Assembly (NCBI RefSeq): GCF_019923725.1
Contig: NZ_JAHXRI010000001.1
Location: 1 to 64,000, forward strand
DNA: 64,000 bases
Origin: Zwartia hollandica
Lineage (GTDB): Bacteria; Pseudomonadota; Gammaproteobacteria; Burkholderiales; Burkholderiaceae_B
Direction: 5' to 3'
The notes below the pieces were generated by a model. That model saw only the letters and a list, made by a program, of their open reading frames with translations, was not told the DNA's origin and searched no databases. The translations under genes were made by a program, and so were the position numbers. Every line of letters begins with the position of its first letter. Positions within the stretch are counted from its first letter, which is position 1. Shown piece by piece: positions 54,851 through 63,750 of this stretch.

Positions 54851-55790
54851 ATTTGACGTCGCGTGTGTACTCTGGAGCGGGATGTAGGGCTAGGCGCGGT
54901 CCCGCTTTGAGTAGCTGACTTGGGATGTCATGCCCGATCAAAGTTGGTAGCGTTCTTGAGACTTCAAGCAATTTATTGAGGTCCACACCCGTATCAAAGC
55001 CTTCTAGTTCAAGCATGTGCACCATGTCTTCCGTGCAGGCGTTACCGCTGGCACCTGGTGCATAAGGACACCCACCGATGCCGCCCAATGAGGCATCAAA
55101 GCGATTAATGCCAGCGCTTAGTGAGGCGAGGGCGTTTGCTTGTGCCATCGAACGTGTGTTGTGGAAGTGCATGGTGAACGCCATGTCTGGGTGGAGTTGC
55201 TGCGCACGCGAAGCCATCGACCTAACTTGCGATGGATAAGCCATTCCGGTTGTGTCGCACAGTGTCGCCCGCTTAACCCCGATGTCTGCGAAGCGATCTA
55301 ACCAACGCATCACTTCGTCTTCACTTACATCGCCCTCCATCGGGCAGCCAAAGGTGGTTGACAGCGAAATGTTGATGGCAACCCGACTACCGGAAATGGC
55401 TGCGACGACCTGACGTAACTGTTCGAATGACTGTTCGCGCGTCATCCTCAAATTGGATCGATTGTGCGTTTCACTCATAGACATCACGAGGTTGGCTTCG
55501 TCGATGCCACAGGATAAGGCGCGCTCGGCACCTCGTACATTCGGTACAAGCACGGTGTATTCAACACCGGGTTGTCGCTTAATTTGATGCATGACATCCT
55601 CAGCGTCCCGAAGGGCGGGGATTGCCTTGGGGGATGTGAAGGAAGTCACTTCAATTTTTGCGAAGCCACACAGACTTAGAGCGTCAACAACACGTACCTT
55701 ATCTTCAGTCGCAATAAACTGCGCCTCGTTTTGAAAGCCGTCGCGGGTAGCGACTTCCTGCATGAATACCTTTTTTGAATGAGTCGCCAT
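54849..55790 (-). CDS. Hydroxymethylglutaryl-CoA lyase family enzyme
   Basis: A 313-residue TIM-barrel lyase cleaving 3-hydroxy-3-methylglutaryl-CoA or a similar hydroxyacyl-CoA (for example citramalyl-CoA). Catalytic Arg-Asp in EVATRDGFQNE, metal His pair in MHFHNTRSMAQ and the HMGL signature GGIGGCPYAPGASGN with the active Cys. It is the last gene of the minus-strand operon leuC-leuD-CoA transferase-lyase, which suggests that it cleaves a branched C5-C6 acyl-CoA made by the previous steps. Confidence 0.92.
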   Translation of the reverse strand: MATHSKKVFMQEVATRDGFQNEAQFIATEDKVRVVDALSLCGFAKIEVTSFTSPKAIPALRDAEDVMHQIKRQPGVEYTVLVPNVRGAERALSCGIDEANLVMSMSETHNRSNLRMTREQSFEQLRQVVAAISGSRVAINISLSTTFGCPMEGDVSEDEVMRWLDRFADIGVKRATLCDTTGMAYPSQVRSMASRAQQLHPDMAFTMHFHNTRSMAQANALASLSAGINRFDASLGGIGGCPYAPGASGNACTEDMVHMLELEGFDTGVDLNKLLEVSRTLPTLIGHDIPSQLLKAGPRLALHPAPEYTRDVK

Positions 55791-55799
55791 GGTGTTCTC

Positions 55800-56990
55800 T
55801 TAAATAATTCCGCGGGATTTCCAGTCGGCCTGCTTGGTCGCGTCAATGCCTAATGCATCTAGGATCTCGCTTGTATGCTGTCCCAGCGAAGGCGCCTCGC
55901 GAGTAATTTGTCCGGGCGTGGCGCTGAGCTTTGGAACAATACCCGGAACTGCGACGCTTGATCCGTCTGGTAGCTTCGCTTCCAGAATCATATCTCTTGC
56001 TTGGTAATGTGGATCGTTTGCGATATCAGCTGCATCGTAACTCTTGCCTGCAGGCACACCTGCTTTATTCATCAGTTCGAGCACTGAATCCAAATCATGC
56101 TGACAGGTGAAGTCAGAGATCGCTTGGTCGATGCGCTCAACGTTTGCTGCGCGCCCTACGTTATTTGCAAGCTCTGGATCGTTCGCAAGCTCTGGTCGTC
56201 CGATCGACTCCATGAGTCGCTTGTAAATACTGTCACCGTTCCCAGCAATGAGTGCGTAGCGCCCATCTTTGCACAGGTAGGCATTGGTCGGAACGATACC
56301 TGGCATGCTGGCACCGGAAGGCTGGCGTACTGCTCCAAACTTGGAATACTCTGGCAAAAGGCTTTCCATCATGTTGAAGACTGACTCATACAGGGCGACA
56401 TCAACCTCTTGGCCCAAGCCACCTTGTTGTTCGCGGTGGCGCAAGGCCATCATCACACCAATGACGCCATGCAGCCCAGAGAGTGTGTCGCCGATGGATA
56501 CGCCCACACGAACGGGTGGTCGCCCCGGCTCGCCGCTTAGGTAGCGCAGTCCACCCATCGCCTCGCCGATCACGCCAAAGCCCGGTCGGTCTCGGTATGG
56601 CCCCGACTGCCCATAGCCCGATACGCGAAGCATGATGAGCTTAGGGTTAATAGCGTGTAGGTCTTTGAATCCTAAACCCCACTTTTCCATTGCGCCTGGT
56701 CGAAAGTTCTCGATCAAAATGTCAGCATCACACGCTAACTGTCTAATGATCTCCTGACCTTCCGGGGTGCGCAAATCTAATGTCAGCGAACGTTTGTTAC
56801 GTGCATGCGCAGCCCACCACACTGAAGTACCTTCGTGAATCAGACGCCAGCCCCTTAAGGGATCGCCCCCTGATGGTGGTTCCACCTTAACGACATCTGC
56901 GCCAAACTCAGCGAGGATCTTTGATGCGAATGGGCCAGCGATGAGTTGACCGAGTTCAATGACCCGAAGGCCTGTAAGAGGAAGTGACAT
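55800..56990 (-). CDS. CaiB/BaiF (class III) CoA transferase
   Basis: A 396-residue class III CoA transferase. N-terminal LRVIELGQLIAGPFASKILAEFG-type motif, VKVEPPSGGDPLRGW, NFRPGAMEKWGLG and the catalytic Asp in VGVSIGDTLSGLHG. It moves CoA from succinyl-CoA or another donor to a carboxylic acid. With the lyase 9 bases downstream and leuCD upstream it would activate a dicarboxylate such as citramalate, itaconate or a relative before cleavage (inference). Confidence 0.93.
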   Translation of the reverse strand: MSLPLTGLRVIELGQLIAGPFASKILAEFGADVVKVEPPSGGDPLRGWRLIHEGTSVWWAAHARNKRSLTLDLRTPEGQEIIRQLACDADILIENFRPGAMEKWGLGFKDLHAINPKLIMLRVSGYGQSGPYRDRPGFGVIGEAMGGLRYLSGEPGRPPVRVGVSIGDTLSGLHGVIGVMMALRHREQQGGLGQEVDVALYESVFNMMESLLPEYSKFGAVRQPSGASMPGIVPTNAYLCKDGRYALIAGNGDSIYKRLMESIGRPELANDPELANNVGRAANVERIDQAISDFTCQHDLDSVLELMNKAGVPAGKSYDAADIANDPHYQARDMILEAKLPDGSSVAVPGIVPKLSATPGQITREAPSLGQHTSEILDALGIDATKQADWKSRGII

Positions 56991-56994
56991 AGCG

Positions 56995-57645
56995 TTAAGT
57001 GTGTGAGTGCGTTAACCAAGGTGCTGTGGATAGATGCTTAGCTTCAAATACATCGATGGATGCTTGATAGCTCAGAGTGAGGTCAATCTCATCGAGGCCT
57101 TTTATAAGACACTCTTGCCAAAATGGATCGATACTAAAGGATAAGGGCTTGCTGCTTTGAATCTGTTGGATCGTACAGGTATGCAAATCGACAAACATAG
57201 AAATCGGCTGGTGTGGCCTAATGCGTGCATTGCCTGCCTCGGGGTCTGGACGCGACAGAATATCGATTTCACTTTGTTGCAGTCGAATGGGAAGTAGGCC
57301 GTTTTTCAAACAGTTGTTAAAAAAGATATCACCAAAACTTGGCGCAATCACAGCGCGAATACCGAAGGCTTCAAGAGCGTAGACGGCAGCCTCCCGGGAA
57401 GATCCACAGCCGAAGTTTTCGTCTGCGATCAAGATATTTGTGCGACTGAATGCAGGCTGATTCAACACAAACGCAGGGTCTGCAAGGTTGCTTTCGTTAA
57501 AGCGCAAATCGTGAAAAAGATACTTTGCGTAATCGGGGTCAGTCCGACTCCGTTTCAAGAAGCGCGCAGGAATAATCTGATCCGTGTCGATATTTTTGCC
57601 GGGGATCGTGGCGGCTAGGCCTTGTAGTTGTGTAAACGCACGCAT
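56995..57645 (-). CDS. leuD: 3-isopropylmalate dehydratase small subunit
   Basis: A 216-residue canonical bacterial-type LeuD: PGKNIDTDQIIPARFLK near the start, ENFGCGSSREAAVYALE recognition loop, FGDIFFNNCLKNGLLPI. The ATG at 57645 (MRAFTQLQGLAATIPG) lies 4 bases after the leuC stop and matches the family start; the longer frame overlaps leuC. Partner of the LeuC at 57650. leuB and leuA are not adjacent, so a degradative role with the CoA transferase and lyase is possible. Confidence 0.93.
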   Translation of the reverse strand: MRAFTQLQGLAATIPGKNIDTDQIIPARFLKRSRTDPDYAKYLFHDLRFNESNLADPAFVLNQPAFSRTNILIADENFGCGSSREAAVYALEAFGIRAVIAPSFGDIFFNNCLKNGLLPIRLQQSEIDILSRPDPEAGNARIRPHQPISMFVDLHTCTIQQIQSSKPLSFSIDPFWQECLIKGLDEIDLTLSYQASIDVFEAKHLSTAPWLTHSHT

Positions 57646-57649
57646 CAGG

Positions 57650-59053
57650 CTATTCCTTGGGTAAGCGGCGGACATCAGACAGCCTGCCAGTTACGGCTGC
57701 AGCTGCTGCCATCGCAGGGCTCATAAGGTGAGTGCGCACGCCTGGCCCTTGCCGTCCGACAAAATTGCGGTTTGAGGTAGAGGCAACGCGTTCTCCGGGC
57801 CTTGCGAGATCACCGTTGATACCCACGCACATTGAACAGCCTGCGTCACGCCACTCAAGCCCTGCGTCAATGAAAACGCGGTCTAAACCTTCTGCCTCCG
57901 CTTGACGTTTGACATCCATCGAGCCAGGAACAACCATTCCAGGGACAGAGGATTTGCGGCCGCGGAGAACGTTTGCGGCATTGCGCAAGTCGCTTAGCCG
58001 CGCATTGGTGCAAGATCCGATGAAGACCCGATCGATCTTGATTTGGTCAAGACGCTGTCCAGGGGTTACACCCATGTAGTGCATCGCGGCTACTGTGCTT
58101 GCGTCTCCGTGATGCACATCCGGTACACAGTCTGTGATTGGGAGCGCCTGCTCGGGGCTAGTGCCCCAAGTAACCATGGGCGATAACGCACTGACATCGA
58201 TTGAAAGGCTGCGGTCGTAATGGGCGGTTTCGTCGGAGTATAGTTTTCGCCAGTCGTTGACTGCGGCGTCCCACTGCGCGTGTTGCGGCGCGAAAGGGCG
58301 TCCATGCAGGTAGTTGAAGATGGTGTCGTTTGGCGCCATGATGCCAAAGCGCGCTCCGGCTTCAATGGTCATATTGCACATGGTGAGACGGTCATCGATT
58401 GTCAGTGCTTGCAACGCCGAGCCACAATATTCAATCGCTTGGCCCGTCGCACCTGAAGTGCCTAAGGTGGCGATGAGTGCAAGAATAATATCTTTGCCAC
58501 TGACGCCCGGAGCGGGCGTACCCTGTAGCTCGATTCGCGTGCAAGGAGGTTTGGTTTGCCAAAGTGACTGTGTCGTCAAGATATGGCAGCTTTCAGACTG
58601 GCCAACACCGAACGCGATGGCGCCAAACGCACCGTGGGTGGAGGTATGGCTGTCACTGCAGGTTAGGGTTGAACCCGGCAGGGATATACCTTGCTCCGGC
58701 CCAACGACATGCACGATGCCTTGGCGTGGATCCTGAAGAGAGAAGTAATTGGCACGGCTCCAGCGCATATTCTCGTCAAACTTGAGAATCATTTCTGTTA
58801 CCTCCTGGGTAACAGCCCCTTGCGGGCTTCGGCTGGTCGTTGGTACGTAGTGGTCGGCCACACCAAAAATTTGCTTGGGGTTTTTGACGCTTAAACCTCG
58901 TTCTTTCAGCTGTGCGAAGGCATGAAAGGATCCTTCGTGGATGATGTGCCGGTCGATATAAAGGAGTGACGGGCCGGGCGCGCGCTCGACGATGACATGA
59001 CGTGCCCAGATCTTCTCAAACAGTGATAGCGGCTTGTGGGTTGAGTTTTGCAT
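57650..59053 (-). CDS. leuC: 3-isopropylmalate dehydratase large subunit
   Basis: A 467-residue LeuC of canonical length (E. coli 466). Fe-S ligands are in FIGSCTNARLSDLRNA and AGCSMCVGINGD; SDSHTSTHGAFGAIAFGVG is the active-site motif. Reversibly isomerises 2- and 3-isopropylmalate, and members also act on citramalate. Leads the operon with leuD, CoA transferase and HMG-CoA lyase-like genes. Starts 9 bases after the cation efflux gene. Confidence 0.94.
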   Translation of the reverse strand: MQNSTHKPLSLFEKIWARHVIVERAPGPSLLYIDRHIIHEGSFHAFAQLKERGLSVKNPKQIFGVADHYVPTTSRSPQGAVTQEVTEMILKFDENMRWSRANYFSLQDPRQGIVHVVGPEQGISLPGSTLTCSDSHTSTHGAFGAIAFGVGQSESCHILTTQSLWQTKPPCTRIELQGTPAPGVSGKDIILALIATLGTSGATGQAIEYCGSALQALTIDDRLTMCNMTIEAGARFGIMAPNDTIFNYLHGRPFAPQHAQWDAAVNDWRKLYSDETAHYDRSLSIDVSALSPMVTWGTSPEQALPITDCVPDVHHGDASTVAAMHYMGVTPGQRLDQIKIDRVFIGSCTNARLSDLRNAANVLRGRKSSVPGMVVPGSMDVKRQAEAEGLDRVFIDAGLEWRDAGCSMCVGINGDLARPGERVASTSNRNFVGRQGPGVRTHLMSPAMAAAAAVTGRLSDVRRLPKE

Positions 59054-59062
59054 TGTGGCTGA

Positions 59063-60025
59063 TCAAAGGGCGACTTGGCCTTTAGTGGACGTAATATGGG
59101 CGTCTGTTTTTGAAGGCACAGGATCAATATGTGTCATCAGATTGAGTACGCGGTGTCTTTGCATTACAGCTTGACGAGCAGCGAGGCCAATATCGTGGCC
59201 GACCTCGACCGTGAGGTAGGCGTCAACTTCAATATGCGCGTCGACTAGGATCATATCGCCCATCTTTCGTGTGCGTACATCATGGACACCTAAAACGCCA
59301 GGGGTCTGGAGAAGTGTCGCGGTAATGGCGACAACCTCTTGTTCGTCTACCGAACGATCCATTAAGTCATGAAAAGCCGTTGAGCCAAACTCCCAACCCA
59401 TCTTTCCGATCATCAGGCCAACAACTAAGGCTGCAATAGGATCAAGAATCGGGTGTCCTAAAAGATTGCCAATAATTCCAATTGCGACGACCAGCGAGGA
59501 CGCAGCATCTGATCGTGCATGCCAGGCGTTTGCGACCAGCATGCTCGATTTAACTTGCTTTGCAATTCGTAGCATGTAGCGAAACAAAAGTTCTTTCGTC
59601 AGGAGTGCCCCACCCACGACCCACAAGGCTGAGGCGTGCACCGTCGGAATGGAGTCGGGGTCCTTTAGTTTTTCGAAGGCAGCCCAAAGCATGCCTACTG
59701 CGACGGCAATGAGCAGTGCACCCAAGACCATTGAGGCGGCGGTTTCAAAGCGCTGGTGCCCATAGGGATGGTCTTGATCTGCATCCTTCTGGCTGTGATG
59801 GCTGGCAAAAAGCACGACAAAATCACCGATTAGATCCGACAGCGAGTGAATGCCGTCGGCGATGAGCCCCTGCGACTTTGAGAAGATTCCGACTACGATC
59901 TGGGTGAATGATAAGACCGTGTTGACGCCCACGCTAACCCAAGTGCTTTTGTTTGCGGCCCGTCTGCGCTGTTCCAGTGTGGCGCTGGAGTCTTCACTGT
60001 CGTCTTGCAAATCGGGCAGATTCAT
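59063..60025 (-). CDS. Cation diffusion facilitator (CDF) transporter
   Basis: A 320-residue divalent metal efflux protein (Zn2+, Fe2+ or similar). Six membrane helices; metal-site motifs GLIADGIHSLSDLIGDFVVLFASHHS in helix 2 and WHARSDAASSLVVAIGI in helix 5 (HxxxD), the loop HPYGHQRFET, and a C-terminal cytoplasmic dimer domain (VHDVRTRKMGDMILVDAHIEVD). The ATG at 60025 (MNLPDLQDD) was chosen because the upstream frame has no family features. Same strand as leuC, 9 bases apart. Confidence 0.92.
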   Translation of the reverse strand: MNLPDLQDDSEDSSATLEQRRRAANKSTWVSVGVNTVLSFTQIVVGIFSKSQGLIADGIHSLSDLIGDFVVLFASHHSQKDADQDHPYGHQRFETAASMVLGALLIAVAVGMLWAAFEKLKDPDSIPTVHASALWVVGGALLTKELLFRYMLRIAKQVKSSMLVANAWHARSDAASSLVVAIGIIGNLLGHPILDPIAALVVGLMIGKMGWEFGSTAFHDLMDRSVDEQEVVAITATLLQTPGVLGVHDVRTRKMGDMILVDAHIEVDAYLTVEVGHDIGLAARQAVMQRHRVLNLMTHIDPVPSKTDAHITSTKGQVAL

Positions 60026-60186
60026 TTTGTAAAGCACTTTTGTGCGGTGAACGCTAGAGTCGTATCGTAGCATTTGAGCGTGTTTTACAAGGAAAATCCT
60101 CTGTTTGGTGGGTTTGTGTCCGGTATGATTAGGCTTTTGCCTGATGCGTCGCTGCATCGTCGCTTTTTGGACTGAGGACTCACCGA

Positions 60187-61110
60187 ATGAAAGCTGTGTT
60201 TATTGATGCAAACGCCTCGTTGGCCGATGTTGCGCAACGCTTGCACCGATCAGATGACATCCCTTACTTAATCAATCGACAAGCTGATATCAAGCCAGAA
60301 GAAATTCCTGGCGTCATGGGTGACGCTCAGATCCTAATTGTGGATCACACGTCGGTCCCCACGGCGATCGCTAAACAATGCAAGGGACTCAAGCATGTCG
60401 TATTTCTGGGAACCGGTGCACGGTCCTACATGAACCCAGAAGAACTCGCCGAAATAGGGATCGAGGTGCACATCATCAAGGGCTACGGAGATACGGCGGT
60501 GGCTGAGTGCGCGTTTGCCTTGATGTGGGCCAGTGCAAAAGGCTTTGCACTCATGGATCGCGGCATGCGTGCGGGTAACTGGCTTCGCACCGATGCTGTG
60601 CAGCTCACAGGCAAAACGCTTGGCTTGATCGGTTTTGGAGGCATTGCCTCCGAGATGGCTCGCCTTGCGCTGGGCGCTGGTATGGAGGTGCTTGCCTGGA
60701 ATAGGACACCAAAGTCGCATCCGGGCGTGAAATTCGTGGAGTTGGATGATTTGTTAGCGCGCAGTCGGGTGATCTCGCTGCACTTACTCCTTAATGATGA
60801 AACTCGTGGCTTTGTTTCTCGCGCGCGCATTGCAAAGATGCAGGATGGAGTGATTCTGATCAATACGGCTCGCGGTGCTGTGATCGATGAGACTGCCTTG
60901 CTTGAGGGGTTGAAGTCGGGGAAGGTTGGTCACGCTGGTTTGGATGTGTTTGATGTTGAACCATTGCCCAAGGACCACGCGTTTACTAAGGTTGAGAACG
61001 TTACGCTATCTGCCCATTCGGCATTTCGCACGCCTGAGGCGAGCGATAACCTGATTGAGGCTTCCTTAAATCACTGCCGTCGGATTTCCGGTCAAGGCAC
61101 CATTCGTTAA
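60187..61110 (+). CDS. D-2-hydroxyacid dehydrogenase, NAD-binding
   Basis: A 307-residue member of the D-isomer-specific 2-hydroxyacid dehydrogenases. NAD-binding TLGLIGFGGIASEMARLALG, catalytic Arg in NTARGAVIDE, Glu in DVFDVEPLPKDH and His in SAHSAFRTPEA. It interconverts a 2-oxoacid and a D-2-hydroxyacid (phosphoglycerate or glyoxylate/hydroxypyruvate-type). The Bug receptor gene begins 11 bases later, so both may belong to one uptake-and-use operon. Confidence 0.93.
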   Translation: MKAVFIDANASLADVAQRLHRSDDIPYLINRQADIKPEEIPGVMGDAQILIVDHTSVPTAIAKQCKGLKHVVFLGTGARSYMNPEELAEIGIEVHIIKGYGDTAVAECAFALMWASAKGFALMDRGMRAGNWLRTDAVQLTGKTLGLIGFGGIASEMARLALGAGMEVLAWNRTPKSHPGVKFVELDDLLARSRVISLHLLLNDETRGFVSRARIAKMQDGVILINTARGAVIDETALLEGLKSGKVGHAGLDVFDVEPLPKDHAFTKVENVTLSAHSAFRTPEASDNLIEASLNHCRRISGQGTIR

Positions 61111-61121
61111 ACGAGGTTTAC

Positions 61122-62120
61122 ATGAACAACATTATTCGTAGATTTAAAGTCGCTGCAGCCGTTGCACTCACAGCATTCACCGCGACAGGTTTTGCCCAAG
61201 CTGATGCGTGGCCAAGCCGCGCAATCACCATTATCGGTGGGTTCCCCGGCGGGGCAGGAACAGATATTTATGCCCGAAAGCTGGGTGACTTACTGACGAA
61301 GTCGCTGAATGTATCGATTGTGGTCGACAGCAAAACAGGTGCAGGTGGAAATATTGGTTCTGACTTCGTCGCGCGCTCAGCGCCGGACGGCTACACCTAT
61401 TTATTAGGAACGGCGGGTACCCATGCGATCAATGCCGCTCTCTACAGCAAGTTAAGTTTCGATGTTGAGCGTGATTTCACTCGGATTGCATTGCTTGGCG
61501 ATGTGCCCAATGTTTTACTAATCAATCCTAAAAAACATCCGGATATAAAAACCTGCGCGGACCTACTCGCAGCTGTTCGTGCAAAGCCAGGCACCTTTAA
61601 TTACTCATCAACTGGCAATGGTGCTTCAACACATTTGTCCGCAGCACAGTTCGCGAACGCAGCCAAGATCGATATTGTGCACGTTCCTTATCGTGGTCAA
61701 GGACCCGCCATGTCCGCTCTGTTGGCGGGTGACGTAGACCTGTTTTTGAATCAGAGTGCGCCTGCGATTGCCTCAGTCAAGGGCGGGCGTACGATTGCGT
61801 TGGCAGTGACAAGTGCCCAGCGTTTAGCGGCACTTCCTGATGTCCCGACTGTTGCTGAGGCTTGTAAGCTCCCCGGTTTTGAAAGCAGCACTTGGTATGG
61901 GTTATTTGGCCCTGCAAAGCTTCCGACTGACGTAGCGAACAAAATGAGCGATGCTGTTTTAAAGATCGTGACAACGCCTGAGTTCAAGTCTTGGTTAATT
62001 GACACTCAGGGCATCACGCCTGCCGTCGATCCGAGTCCAGCGGCCTTCGCGAGAGTGCATCAGGCGGATATAAAAAAATGGGCCGAGATCGTAAAAGCCT
62101 CTGGCGCAAAGGTTGATTGA
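61122..62120 (+). CDS. Bug-family (TctC-like) periplasmic solute-binding protein
   Basis: A 332-residue receptor with a signal peptide (AAAVALTAFTATGFAQA). Mature start WPSRAITIIGGFPGGAGTD, DSKTGAGGNIGSDFVA, TGNGASTHLSAAQF, VPYRGQGPAMSALLAGDVDLFL and STWYGLFGP are Bug hallmarks. The D in GAGTD fits the family's Asp-independent carboxylate site loosely; the ligand is unknown. No TctAB genes nearby. An AGG site stands upstream of the ATG. Linked to the 2-hydroxyacid dehydrogenase. Confidence 0.95.
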   Translation: MNNIIRRFKVAAAVALTAFTATGFAQADAWPSRAITIIGGFPGGAGTDIYARKLGDLLTKSLNVSIVVDSKTGAGGNIGSDFVARSAPDGYTYLLGTAGTHAINAALYSKLSFDVERDFTRIALLGDVPNVLLINPKKHPDIKTCADLLAAVRAKPGTFNYSSTGNGASTHLSAAQFANAAKIDIVHVPYRGQGPAMSALLAGDVDLFLNQSAPAIASVKGGRTIALAVTSAQRLAALPDVPTVAEACKLPGFESSTWYGLFGPAKLPTDVANKMSDAVLKIVTTPEFKSWLIDTQGITPAVDPSPAAFARVHQADIKKWAEIVKASGAKVD

Positions 62121-62163
62121 GCTAATTTTGCATCTAAAAAAGTTAACCTATTTATCTAAAATA

Positions 62164-63750
62164 ATGTCGTATTCCATTGAAAAAAAAGGTAAATTTCTAT
62201 TTACCTTTTTAGGGATGGGAATGTTGACGCTGTCGGGTTGCATGGTGGGTCCGGACTACGCACGACCGGACGCAAAGGTGCAGACACAGTTCAGCCAACC
62301 TACCAAGTCTGAGTTTACTGAAGAGATTCCGACGCACCCCGGAACACTGTTAAATCCCGTGCAATGGTGGATGGGCTTCAATGACCCCACCTTATCCACT
62401 CTCTTAGCGCGAGCAGCAAAGGATAACTTATCCCTGCAAAATGCCGCGCTTAGGATTTATCAGGCGCGTGCGTCGCTAGGCGTGGCCGATGCCACTTTGC
62501 TTCCGACAGTTGGTCTTGGCGGCAGTGGGGCGCGTACAAATCAACCCTCAGCCTTGACTCAAGCGACAGGGGCCTCTCCCTACTCAAATTCGCAAAGTTT
62601 GATTGTGCAAGCGAATTGGGAGATTGATTTTTGGGGTAAGTATCGTCGAGGCATAGAGAGCGCAACGTCTTCGCTTATTGCAACGGCGGCTGCTTTTTAT
62701 GCCGCGGACGCCTCTCTGGCCTCTGAGGTGGCAAATACTTATATCAGCATACGCAATTACGAAGCACTCAAAGTTGTTGCAACAACCAACTTAGCGCTAC
62801 AGGCCGAAAGCTTGCGTATCGCGCAGTCGCGGTATAGAAACGGCGCGACGTCCCTGCTCGATCTAAGTCAGGCTCAGTCACAGTACGAACAGACCAAGGC
62901 AGATATTCCAGCCATCATTGCTTCGCTGAAAAAGTCTCAATATGCAATGAGCTTGTTGTTAGGAGAGTTACCGAACTATTACGAGTTGAATTTCGGAAAC
63001 ACGAAAGGGACGATCAAGCCCCCCCGCGCCTTAGAGGTCGGTATCCCGAAAGACTTGTTGCGGCGTCGTCCTGATGTGCTGCAGGCCGAGTATGCAGCGG
63101 CAGCACAGTCAGCGCTGATCGGTGTGAATGTGGCAGCCCTTTATCCAAGTTTTTCCTTGAGTGGTTACTTCGGATTTCAGAACGCCACCTTTAACAATTC
63201 CACGCAGACGAGTTTGTTTTCCTGGGATAACCGAAATACCTCGATTTCTGGCAGCTTTATGTTTCCACTCTTTTATCGCGGCGCGATCATTGATCAAATC
63301 CGTGTGCAAGACGCCGTCTTTCAGCAAAGTGTGCTGACCTATCAGAATCAGGTTTTGCTGGCGCAGAAGGAAGTGGAGGACGCGTTGATCTCTATATCGA
63401 CGACCCGCAGCTCAGCAGAGGATCTTAAGAAGTCTGTGACTGCTGCACAGCAGGCCGCATCGCTCGCGCTTGATCGGTACAAGGCCGGCCAGAACGACTA
63501 CAACACAGTAATCATCGCGCAGCAACAGTTACTGGCCGTACAGAACAGCTTGGTGCAGACAACCACGAATAATTTGCTGGGCTATGTTGCTGCGTTTAAG
63601 GCCCTAGGGGGCGGGTGGTCAGGCAATATGTCCATGCCGCAATTACCAGAACAAATGGTTCAGACGATGCGTGAGCGCAGTGATTGGGGCACTGCGCTCA
63701 ACGACCCATCTGACTTGAGACTAGTGAAGTCTAGCGAGACGATCAAATGA
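62164..63750 (+). CDS. RND efflux outer-membrane lipoprotein (NodT/OprM family)
   Basis: A 528-residue TolC-like outer-membrane channel. Lipoprotein signal ending LTLSGCMVGPDY (lipidated Cys, then the usual VGPDY); WWMGFNDPTLSTLLARAA, ASLGVADATLLPTVG, VQANWEIDFWGKYRRGIESA, SRYRNGATSLLDLSQAQSQ, PKDLLRRRPDVLQAE and SALIGVNVAALYPSFSLSG are family blocks. The ATG at 62164 gives the best lipoprotein signal. Here it precedes the adaptor gene, the reverse of the usual order, and overlaps it by ATGA. Confidence 0.95.
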   Translation: MSYSIEKKGKFLFTFLGMGMLTLSGCMVGPDYARPDAKVQTQFSQPTKSEFTEEIPTHPGTLLNPVQWWMGFNDPTLSTLLARAAKDNLSLQNAALRIYQARASLGVADATLLPTVGLGGSGARTNQPSALTQATGASPYSNSQSLIVQANWEIDFWGKYRRGIESATSSLIATAAAFYAADASLASEVANTYISIRNYEALKVVATTNLALQAESLRIAQSRYRNGATSLLDLSQAQSQYEQTKADIPAIIASLKKSQYAMSLLLGELPNYYELNFGNTKGTIKPPRALEVGIPKDLLRRRPDVLQAEYAAAAQSALIGVNVAALYPSFSLSGYFGFQNATFNNSTQTSLFSWDNRNTSISGSFMFPLFYRGAIIDQIRVQDAVFQQSVLTYQNQVLLAQKEVEDALISISTTRSSAEDLKKSVTAAQQAASLALDRYKAGQNDYNTVIIAQQQLLAVQNSLVQTTTNNLLGYVAAFKALGGGWSGNMSMPQLPEQMVQTMRERSDWGTALNDPSDLRLVKSSETIK

